DNA from: Legionella sp. W10-070
GTDB taxonomy: Bacteria; Pseudomonadota; Gammaproteobacteria; Legionellales; Legionellaceae
Direction: 5' to 3'
DNA length: 64,000 nucleotides
Assembly: GCF_900640175.1 (NCBI RefSeq)
Contig: NZ_CAAAJC010000003.1
Coordinates: 62,001-126,000 of the forward strand
A program made the translations under genes and the position numbers. The notes beneath the pieces were generated by a model. The model made no database searches and was not told the origin of the DNA. It was given only the letters and a program-made list of their open reading frames with translations. This document shows, piece by piece, positions 8,755 through 22,705 of the stretch. Each line of letters starts with the position of its first letter. Positions within the stretch are counted from its first letter, which is position 1.

Positions 8755-9483
8755 ATGAGAGAAATTCGTATCTACCAGCCCGGTGAGTATCATTGCGGCC
8801 AGCAACTTGAGTTATCCGCAGCAGCAAGCCAGCATGTAGGCATCGTTTTAAGGATGCAGCCAGGTCAGCAAATTACCCTGTTTCCCGGTGATAACCGCGA
8901 ATTTGAAGCCATTATTTCTTCCGTGCATAAAAAAAAGGTTACCGTCGCCATCATATCAGAACGGTCAGTCGACAGGGAGTCGCCGCGGGGTATCCATTTG
9001 GTGCAGGCGGTCTCCAAAGGCGAGCGGATGGAGATAGTCGTACAAAAGGCAGTTGAATTGGGTGTTGCAAGCATTACCCCTTTACTGACAGCACGTTCTG
9101 TCGTCAAGCTGGATGCCGGGCGCATGGAAAAAAAACGGGGGCAATGGCAGGCAATAGCCGTTGCCGCCTGCGAACAATCCGGCCGCAATCAGGTGCCTGA
9201 GATAAAGCCTGTATGTCATTTAGATAATTACTTAAAACAAAATCATCCCTCCTTTAAGTTAGTGCTTCATCCAGAAATGGCCCAAACCTGGCGAAATTAT
9301 GAGCTTGCAGAGAATGAGATTACCTTGCTGATAGGCCCGGAAGGCGGATTCAGTGATGAAGAGATCAAGCAAATTTTATCCTTTGATTTTAAACCATTAC
9401 GCCTAGGCCCCAGGATTTTAAGGACAGAAACAGCGGCAATTAGCGCATTAAGTGTATTGCAAGCTGTGTGGGGTGATCTATAA
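8755..9483 (+). CDS. rsmE: 16S rRNA m3U1498 methyltransferase RsmE
   Basis: The 242-residue length is normal for RsmE (E. coli 243). The SPOUT-fold C-terminus carries the SAM-binding trefoil-knot motifs LLIGPEGGFSDEE and RLGPRILRTETA. The N-terminal half is the PUA-like RNA-binding part. RsmE methylates N3 of U1498 in 16S rRNA. The preceding VQKAVELGV segment and the Arg-rich RSV motif are also typical. It is housekeeping and appears to mark the end of the sulfonate cluster. Confidence 0.95.
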   Translation: MREIRIYQPGEYHCGQQLELSAAASQHVGIVLRMQPGQQITLFPGDNREFEAIISSVHKKKVTVAIISERSVDRESPRGIHLVQAVSKGERMEIVVQKAVELGVASITPLLTARSVVKLDAGRMEKKRGQWQAIAVAACEQSGRNQVPEIKPVCHLDNYLKQNHPSFKLVLHPEMAQTWRNYELAENEITLLIGPEGGFSDEEIKQILSFDFKPLRLGPRILRTETAAISALSVLQAVWGDL

Positions 9484-9524
9484 TGGAAAGCATTTACAAT
9501 TCTAATTAATCGAGGGTGTAATCC

Positions 9525-9851
9525 ATGAGCGCTAATATTAAAACAATTACTGATGCCAGCTTTGATCAGGACGTTTTGCAGTCTGGCAAGCCGGTATTGG
9601 TGGATTTTTGGGCAGAATGGTGCGGTCCCTGTCGTGCATTAACGCCAATTTTTGAGGAAGTCGCTGCCAGCCATAGCGACAGTATCACTTTTGCAAAAAT
9701 TAACATTGATGAAAATCCACAAACTCCTTCCAAATACGGGGTAATGAGTATTCCCACCTTGATTTTATTCAAAAACGGCCAGGTAGAAGCGGTCAAAATG
9801 GGCTTGCTTAGTAAATCGCAACTCAGTGCTTTCGTGGAAAGCAATGCTTAA
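9525..9851 (+). CDS. trxA: Thioredoxin
   Basis: This 108-residue classical thioredoxin has the active site WCGPC (Cys33 and Cys36), the buried Asp in LVDFWAEW, and the cis-Pro in MSIPTLILF. It is a cytoplasmic disulfide reductase for ribonucleotide reductase, methionine sulfoxide reductase and others. Thioredoxin is also the usual electron donor for APS/PAPS reductases such as the one at 255-905, though this gene is separated from that cluster by rsmE. A purine-rich GAGGG precedes the ATG. Confidence 0.97.
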   Translation: MSANIKTITDASFDQDVLQSGKPVLVDFWAEWCGPCRALTPIFEEVAASHSDSITFAKINIDENPQTPSKYGVMSIPTLILFKNGQVEAVKMGLLSKSQLSAFVESNA

Positions 9852-9870
9852 CTCTTAACCCTCATAATTA

Positions 9871-9935
9871 TCTCCACACAAGCCGCCAGCCTGTGTTTGC
9901 AAAATAGCAGGCATAGCGTTTACCTTGTGTGGAGA
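9871..9935. repeat. Perfect 12-bp inverted repeat downstream of trxA
   Basis: TCTCCACACAAG at 9871-9882 is exactly complementary to CTTGTGTGGAGA at 9924-9935, with a 41-base loop that itself holds a smaller CAGCCTG/CAGGC pairing. It lies between the convergent trxA and thioesterase genes and could be a terminator stem or a protein-binding site. There is no strong T-run, so its role is open. Confidence 0.45.
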
Positions 9936-9953
9936 CAAATTACATGCGGTGAT

Positions 9954-9969
9954 TGTTTCACGGGAAACC
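9954..9969. promoter_or_regulatory. Degenerate parS-like site
   Basis: TGTTTCACGGGAAACC matches the ParB-binding parS consensus TGTTTCACGTGAAACA at 14 of 16 positions. It is intergenic, about 36 kb from the parS sites at recF. It may be a weak ParB site or a chance match. Confidence 0.4.
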
Positions 9970-9990
9970 AACGTTAGTTTAAATTAAGGG

Positions 9991-10437
9991 CTAATTGCAC
10001 CTGACATAAAGTGTTTTTTTAACCGTTGCAATGACTTGCTTGCTTTGATCATAGATGTCTACAGAAAAAACCGGAAAGTGTTTTCTATTGTTTTTTGCCG
10101 CTTCCCTTACTTCTTCGAGCTGTTCTTTACTGATGTGAAAGTCAGCATAGACGCGGCTCTTTCCAGGCTTAATGTAATCAATCTCACCCTGTTTATCCCA
10201 AACAACATAACCTGGGCCTAATTTGTGAATCAGCATCAGGGCGAAGAAGGGATCAGTCATTGAATACAAACTGCCGCCAAATTGGGTCCGCATATAATTT
10301 TTATTGTACCAGCGGTAAGCCATTGAAACGCGGGCAAATGAGAAATCTTTACTTATAGTCTCTACCTTGATGCCAGCACCCCAAAAAGGGGGCCAGCAAT
10401 TTAATATAATGCGCAAAAAAGTAGCAGATAGTCTCAT
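9991..10437 (-). CDS. DUF4442 hotdog-fold thioesterase-like protein
   Basis: This 148-residue protein resembles the DUF4442/YiiD-type hotdog family: [11 protein letters not shown], then [17 protein letters not shown], the usual region around the central helix, and [14 protein letters not shown]. Members are presumed acyl-CoA or acyl-ACP thioesterases, but the substrate is unknown. Its ATG overlaps the parC stop codon by 4 bp (ATGA), so it is translated with parC. Confidence 0.75.
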   Translation of the reverse strand: MRLSATFLRIILNCWPPFWGAGIKVETISKDFSFARVSMAYRWYNKNYMRTQFGGSLYSMTDPFFALMLIHKLGPGYVVWDKQGEIDYIKPGKSRVYADFHISKEQLEEVREAAKNNRKHFPVFSVDIYDQSKQVIATVKKTLYVRCN

Positions 10438-12680
10438 TGTTTTTCAGGCCTGCTTGCTATTGACAGGGCAGTCACATTTTGTAGTCCTCTTGGGAGGCGA
10501 TTACCACGCCGCCCTCTTTCGCCTTTATAATGTTCAAGATCGGCTGCCTTAAGCGTAAAATGGCGTTTACCGGCATGAACGGTGATGGTATCGTCTGAAA
10601 ACAGTACTCGTAAATCTATCAAAAATTCTTCACGCTGTGCCGCCTTTGCAGAAGGGATGCTAATTAGCTTATTGCCCTTCCCGCGACTCAATTCAGGCAA
10701 TTCCTGTACAGGGAAAATAAGCAAACGGCCAATATTGGTAACACAGGCGACAAGTTGCTTCTCTTTAGCAGTGACTAAACGGGGAGGTAAAACCTGGCTA
10801 TTCAATGGCAATTTAATACAAGCCTTACCATTACGGTTTTTAACGTATAATTCGCTCACTTTGGTAATAAAGCCATATCCGGCGTCACTTGCCAGGAGAA
10901 TCCAGTCTTTCGCATCACCACCGACCAGTGCCTCAAACGAGGCACCATCCGAAGGATTTAATTTACCGGTAAGCGGCTCCCCCTGTCCACGGGCAGACGG
11001 CAAACTATGTCCAGGCAAATTATAAACCTTCCCTTCGCTATCAAAAAACAATACCTGCTGGTTAGTTCTCGCATTGGTTTGAGCTTTAAACTCATCACCG
11101 GCCTTGTAGCTTAGTTCACGCCCATCAACATCATAGCCTTTGGCAGCACGTACCCAGCCTTTTTGAGAGAGAACAACGCTAATTGGTTCATTGGGCAAAA
11201 TATCTTCTTCTTTCAATGCCTGGGAATCCTGACGTGCAACCAGGGGTGAGCGCCTGGGATCACCAAATTGCCCTTTATCTGCGATAATCTCATCTTTGAC
11301 CAAATTTCTCAGCCGCTTTTCATCGGCCAAAATAGCCTGTAGCGAATCACGCTCTGCGCTTAACTCCTGCAGCTCACCCCGTAATTTGATTTCCTCAAGC
11401 TTTGCAAGATGGCGTAACTTTATTTCCAGGATGGCCTCAGCCTGCCTTTCACTTAGCTCAAAACGCAGCATCAAACTTTCTTTGGGGTTATCCTGCTCGC
11501 GGATAATGGCAATCACCTCATCGATATTCAAAAAGGCGGTGATTAGACCCTCTAACACATGGATACGTTCAAGCACTTTCGCCAAACGATGCTGTAATCG
11601 CCTCTCAACCGTTGCCAGACGGTAAACCAGCCACTCATTAAGGATGGTTAAAAGCCCTTTAACCCGCGGCTTGCCATCCAGACCTATCATGTTGAAATTA
11701 ACCCGGTAGCTGCGCTCTAAATCGGTAGTAGCAAAAAGGTGCGACATCAGACTATCGCTACCAACGCGGCTGGAACGTGGGATGATAACCAGGCGTGTAG
11801 GATGCTCATGATCCGATTCATCGCGCAGATCTTCAATCATCGGTAACTTTTTCTGCTGCATCTGGGCTGCTATTTGCTCCAGTATTTTTGCCCCGGAAAC
11901 CTGATAAGGAAGCGCAGTAATCACAATACCCTGCTTTTCCTGATGGAAAATTGCCCGCATCTTGACAGAGCCGTTTCCCGTTTCATAGATGTTGCGAAGC
12001 GCGCTAAGCGGTGTGATGATCTCAGCTGCGGTTGGGAAATCAGGCGCCTGAACAAATGCGAAAACAGCATCCAGGTCAGCGTCCGGATTATCCAGTAAAT
12101 GAATACAGGCATCGGCAACTTCGCTTAAATTATGCGGCAAAATATCTGCAGCCATCCCAACCGCAATGCCTGTCGCTCCATTGAGAAGCACATTGGGTAG
12201 TCTGGCTGGTAATAACGAAGGTTCCTGCAGGGTGCCGTCAAAATTATCCACCCAATCGACAGTCCCTTGCTGGAGTTCAGACAAAAGCACGTCAGCATAG
12301 GCAGACAATCGTGCCTCCGTATAACGCATCGCGGCAAATGATTTAGGGTCGTCGGGGGAACCCCAGTTACCCTGGCCATCAACAAAAGGGTAGCGATAAG
12401 AAAAAGGCTGCGCCATAAGCACCATCGCCTCATAACAGGCGGAGTCACCATGAGGATGGAATTTACCCAACACATCACCGACCGTCCTGGCCGATTTTTT
12501 ATATTTGGCGGTTGCTTTCAAACCCAATTCGGACATCGCATAAACAATGCGTCGTTGAACTGGCTTTAAACCATCAGCAATATGGGGCAAAGCCCTGTCG
12601 AGAATGACATACATTGAGTAATCAAGATAGGCTTTTTCAGTAAACTCCGTCAGCGGTTTAGATTCTATGGTATCGTTCAT
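10434..12680 (-). CDS. parC: DNA topoisomerase IV subunit A
   Basis: ParC is the DNA-cutting subunit of topoisomerase IV, which decatenates daughter chromosomes together with ParE. From the chosen start the protein is 748 residues and numbers exactly like E. coli ParC, with the catalytic Tyr120 in [10 protein letters not shown]. The quinolone-determining region reads GDSACYE, so Ser80 and Glu84 are present and the gene looks quinolone-sensitive at these sites. The gene could start up to 20 codons earlier (12740), but MNDTIES aligns with the family start. The C-terminal beta-pinwheel is shorter than in GyrA and there is no GyrA box, which favours ParC over GyrA. Confidence 0.95.
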   Translation of the reverse strand: MNDTIESKPLTEFTEKAYLDYSMYVILDRALPHIADGLKPVQRRIVYAMSELGLKATAKYKKSARTVGDVLGKFHPHGDSACYEAMVLMAQPFSYRYPFVDGQGNWGSPDDPKSFAAMRYTEARLSAYADVLLSELQQGTVDWVDNFDGTLQEPSLLPARLPNVLLNGATGIAVGMAADILPHNLSEVADACIHLLDNPDADLDAVFAFVQAPDFPTAAEIITPLSALRNIYETGNGSVKMRAIFHQEKQGIVITALPYQVSGAKILEQIAAQMQQKKLPMIEDLRDESDHEHPTRLVIIPRSSRVGSDSLMSHLFATTDLERSYRVNFNMIGLDGKPRVKGLLTILNEWLVYRLATVERRLQHRLAKVLERIHVLEGLITAFLNIDEVIAIIREQDNPKESLMLRFELSERQAEAILEIKLRHLAKLEEIKLRGELQELSAERDSLQAILADEKRLRNLVKDEIIADKGQFGDPRRSPLVARQDSQALKEEDILPNEPISVVLSQKGWVRAAKGYDVDGRELSYKAGDEFKAQTNARTNQQVLFFDSEGKVYNLPGHSLPSARGQGEPLTGKLNPSDGASFEALVGGDAKDWILLASDAGYGFITKVSELYVKNRNGKACIKLPLNSQVLPPRLVTAKEKQLVACVTNIGRLLIFPVQELPELSRGKGNKLISIPSAKAAQREEFLIDLRVLFSDDTITVHAGKRHFTLKAADLEHYKGERGRRGNRLPRGLQNVTALSIASRPEKQ

Positions 12681-12881
12681 AACTTTAAAATTCATACTGG
12701 TCTGCAATGGCTTGTGCGAGTTGATTGTATTGAAAGTCATTCTAGCAAGTATTTACAACTATCGCGAAATATTCAAAGAGTAAAAATAACTAAACAGCGG
12801 TTAATGCATTGACTCACTTATTTTGTCCCATTACATTTATATAGACCCAACCCCCAAGCCCGCCAATTAATTAACCAGCGC

Positions 12882-13898
12882 TTACATTGCAAGTATTTCT
12901 GACTGCTGATTATGCATAACACTTGAGATGCCTAACTGAACATTGGGGACTGATTCCATTGTCAATGTTAAATTAGGATTGGAGGATTTTTGTAAAACAA
13001 AATAATTATCTCCTAAAGAAGGGGCGCTATTTTGTAAACCTGGCTCAGCCCCTAACTCTTTAAACATGTCCAATGACATTTTTTTTCCTACCACGGTAAA
13101 ACCACACTCACCAACAAATGGAATAACTTCGTCAGGCGGTAAAGTCAGTTTATACATCTCATTGGTTTTTTTAAGCGCTTGCTGTGATAATTGATTAAAC
13201 GATTTATTTTTATTAGAAAAACTAATAATAACGTCCTCTTCTTCATTTAATAACTGAAAGAGTGTATTTAACAGCTTGCGATTTTCCTCTTTAGTTAAAT
13301 ACATTGTTAATCCTTCGATGACGAAAATTTTCTTCTTTTTAAGCGAGCCATGTTCTAACAGAATTGACCCCAACCCATCTTTGGCTACATCGCATTCAAT
13401 AAATTGAATATTAGAGCCTGGTTGTTTATGTATAGGAGGTAATGTTTTTAAGGCATTTAACTTTGTTTGTCTTGTTGCTCCGTGGTCTAATTCAAAAAAG
13501 TTTACATTTGGAAATTTCAACGAAAGCATATAAGAGCGTATATCATAACCTCTACCCAAATAAATGACTTCCTGAACATCGTTTTCCACAATATTTTTTT
13601 CCAGGCTCGTTTTAATAAAATATTTTCTCATCATTTTGTGTAAGTCATAGCCATCAGAAATAGTTTTATTAAAAAAGAAGCGCTGTGCTGAATAGGGCAA
13701 ACTACTTATAAGTGATTCAAGAAACCAAAGAGGGTAATCATTTTCAGATTTAATCGCGGTTTTTAAAATATGTTTGGCGATACTTAGTTCTTGCTGGCCA
13801 AATAACTCTCTGTAGCCACTTTCTAAAGCTACTATAAAACCAGATAGAACCGATAATGCAGTGATACTATTACTTTGCTGAGGAGTTAAGAGGGGCAT
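12882..13898 (-). CDS. SAM-dependent methyltransferase, leucine carboxyl methyltransferase-like
   Basis: This 338-residue protein matches the LCMT/PPM1 superfamily of class I methyltransferases. VIYLGRGYDIRSYML is the SAM-binding motif I, FFELDHGATRQTK is the conserved D-x-P/x segment after strand 2, and IFVIEGLTMYL is motif IV. Bacterial members act as O-methyltransferases on carboxyl or hydroxyl groups, often in secondary metabolism. The substrate cannot be told. It stands alone between parC and a pseudogene. Confidence 0.8.
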   Translation of the reverse strand: MPLLTPQQSNSITALSVLSGFIVALESGYRELFGQQELSIAKHILKTAIKSENDYPLWFLESLISSLPYSAQRFFFNKTISDGYDLHKMMRKYFIKTSLEKNIVENDVQEVIYLGRGYDIRSYMLSLKFPNVNFFELDHGATRQTKLNALKTLPPIHKQPGSNIQFIECDVAKDGLGSILLEHGSLKKKKIFVIEGLTMYLTKEENRKLLNTLFQLLNEEEDVIISFSNKNKSFNQLSQQALKKTNEMYKLTLPPDEVIPFVGECGFTVVGKKMSLDMFKELGAEPGLQNSAPSLGDNYFVLQKSSNPNLTLTMESVPNVQLGISSVMHNQQSEILAM

Positions 13899-14332
13899 TT
13901 CTATATCCTTATGAAAAAAACAGGGTAGAAAATATTAAAGTAATATACAAGACTTAGCTCGTCAGTTCGCCAGGAGCAGTGGTGACACCAACTTAAACCT
14001 TGTATACAAAGCCTCAAGCAACACCTTCTTGAGTTCGAGGAAAAACGGCGGAAAATACCCCACCTGAGACAGGGTTCGGCACATAAAGAGTGGACAGTAG
14101 GCTCTGATGCCCGCAGATAACATCGCTAAAATTTACGGTGACTCGTTAAATTCATAATACTTAACATCTTTTATGGCACTTGTCGTTTATTTTAACCAGA
14201 CTGTGGATACTTTTGTATACATTTTTTATTGCAATCAATAAATTATTTTATCTTATTGATTATAAATCAATTTTTTAAAGAAAGGCTTGGTTTTTTATCT
14301 GCTTTAATTGTGGATAACTTTGTTAATACTAT
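13899..14332. other. AT-rich intergenic region with two DnaA-box-like 9-mers
   Basis: No credible gene is seen in this 434-bp gap. TGTGGATAA at 14309-14317 is a perfect DnaA box (reverse orientation) and TGTGGATAC at 14202-14210 differs at one position. Both lie just upstream of the pseudogene start, where they may only be chance matches in AT-rich DNA. Confidence 0.4.
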
Positions 14333-14940
14333 ATGAACAGGATATTGGCTGGCTTGTTATCCTGGTTGATATGGACGGCCGCACAGGCTGCCGGACCGTT
14401 GTGGACTGTCGTTGCTGCACCGGGAAGCAATACTACCCAAACGGTTCCAGAAAACAACACCTCGACCGTGCAGTATGTTGAACAGAATCAGTCTGGCAGC
14501 CAAAACAATTAGTGATTCAACCAATACCCGGGATTACTCAAACGACACCCTGTCAATTGGCACCCGGAGGCCAGGTCGGAAGCAGCTGCCCCTTAAGCCT
14601 TGCCATTACCGGAAGTAAACTGCCTGCAGGAGGCATTCATGGCGGCCCGGCACTGTGTCAGGCGAATGCGGACGGCAGCCCTAACCCAAGCCAGTGTTAC
14701 CAGCCAAGTGCGGCTTATATTTTGAATATTAGCAAAGGAGCACCAGAGCAGGCATCAATTGCAGTGAGTCCTGCCACCCTTGACTTGGTAGCCGATAGTG
14801 GCACGCCGGGTTTCTTAACTATTACCAATAATTCAACCCTTATTACGGCACAGAATGTTCAGGCAACACTACCGGCAAGTTGGGCGGATGTGGCTCAGGA
14901 TGCCAACAACTACACTGTCATTTCATTAGCTGAGAATTAA
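14333..14940 (+). pseudogene. Frameshifted secreted Thr/Asn-rich repeat protein
   Basis: ATG at 14333 opens 59 codons with a clear signal peptide (MNRILAGLLSWLIWTAAQAA), then a TVPENNTSTVQY segment, and stops at 14510-14512. The continuation is in another frame from about 14497: KQLVIQPIPGITQTTPCQLA, SCPLSLAITGS, then two more repeat-like blocks, ending at 14940. This layout resembles a family of secreted, cysteine-containing repeat proteins seen in Legionella and relatives. A single-base indel near 14485-14500 would restore the frame. The end at 14940 also looks short for the family. A sequencing error is possible. Confidence 0.65.
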
Positions 14941-15007
14941 ACACGTTTGATGGTAAAACTTCTCTTGACTGCATCCAATAGTTTTCGATAAGGCTGGTAG
15001 CCGACAG

Positions 15008-15045
15008 CCAATTAAGCCAGCTTGTTATTAAGCTGGCTTAATTGG
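15008..15045 (-). terminator. atp operon terminator hairpin
   Basis: A perfect 16-bp stem (CCAATTAAGCCAGCTT at 15008-15023 with its complement at 15030-15045) encloses a 6-base loop, three bases past the atpC stop. A short T-run follows on the plus side, so it may also stop transcription from the pseudogene. Confidence 0.7.
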
Positions 15046-15048
15046 GTT

Positions 15049-15471
15049 TTACTTCATATGCTTGCGTATTTTTTGAATTGCACGTATCTGGGCTACAGCA
15101 CGCGCCAGCTCTGCAGCAGCCTTTGAATAATCCAGGTCAGCCGCTTTACTGGTTATAGCCTCTTCTGCCCTTGCTTTAGCGGCAAGGGCTGCGGCTTCAT
15201 CAAGATCTTCGGCACGCTCGACAGCATCAGCCAGAACAGTAACGTAATATGGCTGAACCTCCAGCATCCCGCCAGAGACATAATAAACTTCCTGGCCCCC
15301 TCCCTGGAGGGTCACACGAATTTCACCAGGTCTCAGCATGGTCAGCAAAGGAGCATGTCCAGGCACAATACCAATTTCCCCTAGCTCACCGGTTGCTACA
15401 ACCATCTCGACGACACCAGAAAAAATTTCCTGCTCAGCGCTCACGATATCCAGGTGCGTTGTTATTGCCAT
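15049..15471 (-). CDS. atpC: ATP synthase epsilon subunit
   Basis: The protein is 140 residues from ATG at 15471, which has GAGG upstream and fits the family start ([13 protein letters not shown]). [16 protein letters not shown] is the conserved beta-sandwich segment. The C-terminal helical part ([18 protein letters not shown]) is the regulatory hairpin that inhibits ATP hydrolysis. It is the last gene of the operon and begins 11 bp after atpD. Confidence 0.96.
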   Translation of the reverse strand: MAITTHLDIVSAEQEIFSGVVEMVVATGELGEIGIVPGHAPLLTMLRPGEIRVTLQGGGQEVYYVSGGMLEVQPYYVTVLADAVERAEDLDEAAALAAKARAEEAITSKAADLDYSKAAAELARAVAQIRAIQKIRKHMK

Positions 15472-15482
15472 GTCTGTTTGCC

Positions 15483-17737
<2,255 letters not shown>

Positions 17738-17819
17738 ATCTTGCTCGCCTTTAACTGGCAGAAGGCAAGCTACCTCGCCATCTGCCTAATCGGTTATGCC
17801 AACCTTAAGTGGCTTCTAA

Positions 17820-19373
17820 TTACCAGCTTCCAGTACGCTTAAACTCTTCCACAGCACCTTTCAATTGGGACTCAATCTCATGATCATAGGCTCCTTCCTC
17901 ATTGATTTTACCCAGGAGAGCAGCATGGGAAGAATGCATGTAGCCATGGAGGGCCGCTTCAAAAGCACTAACTTCAGCAACCGGGACATCATCAAGAAAG
18001 CCTTTTTCCACTACGAAAAGAGAAACCGCCATCTCAGCCACCGATAAAGGGGAGTATTGCTTTTGTTTCATCAGTTCCGTAATACGCTGCCCACGCTCCA
18101 ACTGCTTGCGAGTTGCATCATCCAAATCGGAAGCAAATTGTGAAAAGGCTTCCAACTCACGATACTGCGCAAGCGCAAGGCGGGTACCGCCACCAAGTTT
18201 CTTCATGATTTTGGTTTGTGCAGCACCACCTACCCTTGATACAGACAAGCCTGAGTTAATTGCTGGTCGCACACCGGAGTTAAATAAATCAACATCAAGG
18301 AAAATCTGGCCATCCGTAATGGAAATTACGTTGGTCGGTACGAACGCCGAGACGTCGCCAGCTTGTGTTTCAATAATTGGCAATGCGGTAAGCGAACCAG
18401 TCTTCCCTTTCACTTCACCATTTGTTAATTTCTCTACTTCCTTGGCATTGATTCTTGCAGCTCGCTCAAGCAAGCGTGAATGCAGATAGAAAATATCGCC
18501 CGGATAGGCTTCACGTCCTGGCGGACGGCGCAATAGCAGCGAAATCTGCCGATAAGCCCAAGCCTGTTTGGTTAAATCATCATAAACAATCAGCGCATCT
18601 TCACCGCGCTCCATGAAATATTCGCCCATCGCGCAACCGGCATAAGGCGCAATGAACTGCAATGCTGCAGAATCGGCAGCACCGGCTACAACGACAATGG
18701 TATGCTCCATCGCGCCATGCTCTTCCAGTTTGCGTACAATTGCTGCTACAGAAGAGGCTTTCTGGCCTACGGCAACATAGATACATTTTACCCCGGTACC
18801 CTTCTGGTTGATGATGGCATCGATGGCGATAGCTGTTTTGCCGGTTTGACGATCGCCGATAATTAATTCACGTTGTCCCCGACCGACAGGAATCATGGCA
18901 TCTATTGCCTTCAACCCTGTCTGTACTGGCTGATCCACTGATTGGCGGGAAATAACGCCTGGCGCCACTTTTTCGATTGGAGACATTTTCTCTGTCTGAA
19001 TAGGGCCTTTACCATCAATGGGGTTACCCAGGGCATCTACGACACGACCTAAAAGGCTCTTGCCAACGGGAACTTCAAGGATACGGCCCGTACACTTTCC
19101 TTTTTCACCTTCGGCAAGGCCAGAGTAATCGCCGAGGATTACCGCTCCGACAGAATCACGTTCAAGGTTTAAGGCAAGTCCGTAAACGCCGCCGGGAAAC
19201 TCAATCATTTCTCCCTGCATGACATCAGCCAAACCATGAAGACGCACAATGCCGTCTTTCAGGCTGACAATAGTTCCTTCGTTCCTGGCTTCAGAAACAA
19301 CACCAAACTGTTCTATTTTCTTTTTAATTAATTCACTGATTTCAGATGGGTTTAACGCTATTTGTTCTGACAT
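17820..19373 (-). CDS. atpA: ATP synthase alpha subunit
   Basis: This 517-residue non-catalytic nucleotide-binding subunit has the Walker A motif GDRQTGKTA, the [13 protein letters not shown] segment, and the signature [17 protein letters not shown], which carries the arginine finger. The N-terminal [20 protein letters not shown] binds delta. It is 17 bp from atpH. Length and motifs are normal. Confidence 0.98.
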   Translation of the reverse strand: MSEQIALNPSEISELIKKKIEQFGVVSEARNEGTIVSLKDGIVRLHGLADVMQGEMIEFPGGVYGLALNLERDSVGAVILGDYSGLAEGEKGKCTGRILEVPVGKSLLGRVVDALGNPIDGKGPIQTEKMSPIEKVAPGVISRQSVDQPVQTGLKAIDAMIPVGRGQRELIIGDRQTGKTAIAIDAIINQKGTGVKCIYVAVGQKASSVAAIVRKLEEHGAMEHTIVVVAGAADSAALQFIAPYAGCAMGEYFMERGEDALIVYDDLTKQAWAYRQISLLLRRPPGREAYPGDIFYLHSRLLERAARINAKEVEKLTNGEVKGKTGSLTALPIIETQAGDVSAFVPTNVISITDGQIFLDVDLFNSGVRPAINSGLSVSRVGGAAQTKIMKKLGGGTRLALAQYRELEAFSQFASDLDDATRKQLERGQRITELMKQKQYSPLSVAEMAVSLFVVEKGFLDDVPVAEVSAFEAALHGYMHSSHAALLGKINEEGAYDHEIESQLKGAVEEFKRTGSW

Positions 19374-19390
19374 GAAATCTATCCTCTCTG

Positions 19391-19939
19391 TTATGCGGCT
19401 ATATCGGCGCCAAGTTTGTCTAATTGCCCACGCACCGAACCATCAATTACCAAGTCACCAGCCTGAATAACCGCACCCCCTAACAATGACTTATCTATGC
19501 TCACGTTGAGTGTTACCTGACGCTTTAGCCGTTGACTTAGCGACTCTTTTAGCTGCGCTTGCTGAGCTGCGGAAAGTTCAGAAAAACTAATCACATTGAC
19601 AGTCAATGTTTTTTCTTGCTCAGCACGCAACACTTCAAACAGAACCTTGATATCAGGCAACAGCATCAGCCGTCTGTTATTGGCCAGCAAGGAAACAAGA
19701 TTTTTAATTGCCTGACTGTCAGCCTTCTCTTTGGTTTCCGGAAAGGAAGTCATCAACAATTCAATTTGTTGTCCTTCTGTTGCCGCAGGATTATTAATGA
19801 AGCGACTTACTTCTTCATCCATGACCAATAACGCTAAAGTATTCAATATTTTAGACCATTGGCTTAGTTTATTAGCAGCCAGAGCATACTCAAATGTTGC
19901 TTTTGCATAAGGTCTGGCAATTGTTGTGGTATCCGGCAT
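19391..19939 (-). CDS. atpH: ATP synthase delta subunit
   Basis: The 182-residue stator subunit has the N-terminal [14 protein letters not shown] motif and the C-terminal signature [20 protein letters not shown] followed by [13 protein letters not shown]. It joins the F1 head to the b stalk. It is separated from atpF by one base. Confidence 0.97.
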   Translation of the reverse strand: MPDTTTIARPYAKATFEYALAANKLSQWSKILNTLALLVMDEEVSRFINNPAATEGQQIELLMTSFPETKEKADSQAIKNLVSLLANNRRLMLLPDIKVLFEVLRAEQEKTLTVNVISFSELSAAQQAQLKESLSQRLKRQVTLNVSIDKSLLGGAVIQAGDLVIDGSVRGQLDKLGADIAA

Positions 19940-19940
19940 A

Positions 19941-20411
19941 TTAAATCTCTTTAATCAGGTTATCCAATAAGGCACTGTTTGCCTGCTCATCGACTTCCCG
20001 CATGAGAATTTTTTCGGCACCAGCAACAGCCAAGTGAGCAACTTGCTTGCGTAAAGTATCTTTTGCCCGGTTAACTTCCTGCTGTAATTGTTCCTGAGCC
20101 GTTTTAGCTTGTTTTTGTGCCGCCAGCCTGGCCTCTTCCTTTGCTTCCTCTATCAATTGGGATGCGCGACGATTCGCTTTTTCAATGATTTCCGAAGCCT
20201 GCGCCTTCGCTTGCTTTAATTCATCCTTGACACGATGTTGAGCCAATTCCAGTTCTTTACGTCCACGTTCAGCTGAAGCCAGGCCATCAGCTATCTTGTC
20301 CTGTCGCTCTTCCATTGCTCTTGCCAACGGAGGCCAGACAAATTTCATGGTAAACCAGACAAACGCAGCAAAAACCAACATTTGTACAATTAAAGTTAAA
20401 TTAATATCCAA
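19941..20411 (-). CDS. atpF: ATP synthase b subunit
   Basis: The stator stalk subunit has one N-terminal membrane helix ([20 protein letters not shown]) followed by a long charged coiled coil. A TTG start at 20411 is chosen: it has AGGAGAA six bases upstream and gives exactly 156 residues, as in E. coli. The frame extends a further 39 bases upstream, but that extension has no family match. Confidence 0.95.
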   Translation of the reverse strand: MDINLTLIVQMLVFAAFVWFTMKFVWPPLARAMEERQDKIADGLASAERGRKELELAQHRVKDELKQAKAQASEIIEKANRRASQLIEEAKEEARLAAQKQAKTAQEQLQQEVNRAKDTLRKQVAHLAVAGAEKILMREVDEQANSALLDNLIKEI

Positions 20412-20459
20412 AGTACTTTCTCCTGTAACATTCGGGGCAACACGCCCCACTAGGTGTTA

Positions 20460-20762
<303 letters not shown>

Positions 20763-20772
20763 TTAAAAATGG

Positions 20773-21992
<1,220 letters not shown>

Positions 21993-22018
21993 GTTCTCAC
22001 CTATCTTTCAACGCGCGG

Positions 22019-22047
22019 ATTATAAAGTAAACAATTTGGATAAGCAA
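22019..22047 (-). promoter_or_regulatory. Predicted sigma-70 promoter of the atp operon
   Basis: On the minus strand, a TTGCTT -35 (22042-22047) and a perfect TATAAT -10 (22019-22024) are separated by 17 bases. Transcription would begin about 20 bases before atpI. Confidence 0.6.
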
Positions 22048-22126
22048 CGTCAATGATAAAGATTACCTTATTTTTATCATCTCGTTGCTTTGTTTCTCGA
22101 TGAATTCGAGGGCGACCAACGTGCGG

Positions 22127-22188
22127 TTTCCTGGCCAATGCGTCGCGGGAGATCGAGAATTATTGAGAACACCCCTAAATTAGAAAAA
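22127..22188. repeat. Dispersed degenerate repeat, copy A
   Basis: This stretch resembles 24905-24969: both begin TTTCCTGG, share a central CGAGAATTAT-like block, and end CCTAAATTAGAAAAA. It lies in the 333-bp region between the atp promoter and the small gene at 22381, where nothing else is recognised. Confidence 0.45.
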
Positions 22189-22380
22189 TCGCACCGCTGT
22201 CCGCACACTAGTAAGCTCAACAGAGGGGGAATAATAATCGGAAGCTATAGTATTGTGACATTTCTATCGCCAGTTAGGCCGAAAAGCTGGAATATCAGCC
22301 ATCAATTGTTTATATTTTGATCATAAGGGTGTGTTTATTCCAACCCTTTTTTTAACCTCGCAAGTAAGGAAGGGAATATT

Positions 22381-22623
22381 ATGTCTGAAAAGCAGCAACG
22401 AACCGCAGCCAGCATGCGGGAAAAAATGTTCAACCGCTATGGCGATGGCCTTAACCACAAACATGATAAAAATCGCCACCTCTATCGCAAACATTGCCGC
22501 TCACATCCGGTGCAATTAAATGGTTATGCAAAAGAGCAGGATGAGAACACCTCCACAGGACTTTTACGTGCTTCTAATTTAAGAAAAATTCGTAAACGAC
22601 TGGATAAAGGTCGCTTCCATTGA
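22381..22623 (+). CDS. Small basic hypothetical protein
   Basis: This 80-residue Lys/Arg/His-rich protein has no recognised domain. A good AAGGAAGGG lies 6-8 bases before the ATG, and a hairpin follows the stop, which supports a real gene. There is no signal peptide or membrane helix. The basic content would suit nucleic-acid or ribosome binding, but that is a guess. Confidence 0.6.
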   Translation: MSEKQQRTAASMREKMFNRYGDGLNHKHDKNRHLYRKHCRSHPVQLNGYAKEQDENTSTGLLRASNLRKIRKRLDKGRFH

Positions 22624-22678
22624 TAAAGTAACAATATCCTCCAGGTTAGCCACTTCCTGGGTTGGAGCAGCACACAGC

Positions 22679-22701
22679 GGCCTGAGTTAATCTCTCAGGC
22701 C
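22679..22701. terminator. Hairpin between convergent genes
   Basis: GGCCTGAG at 22679-22686 pairs with CTCAGGCC at 22694-22701 across a 7-base loop, between the convergent genes at 22381 and 22706. A short CTCTATTAG follows, so any termination would be weakly T-dependent. Confidence 0.45.
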
Positions 22702-22705
22702 TCTA

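Noticed and set aside
10434-12680. Annotation as gyrA
   Set aside because: Residue numbering, length and absence of a GyrA box in the C-terminus fit ParC.
14202-14317. A second replication origin
   Set aside because: Only two DnaA-like 9-mers are present, and the dnaA-adjacent region is far richer.
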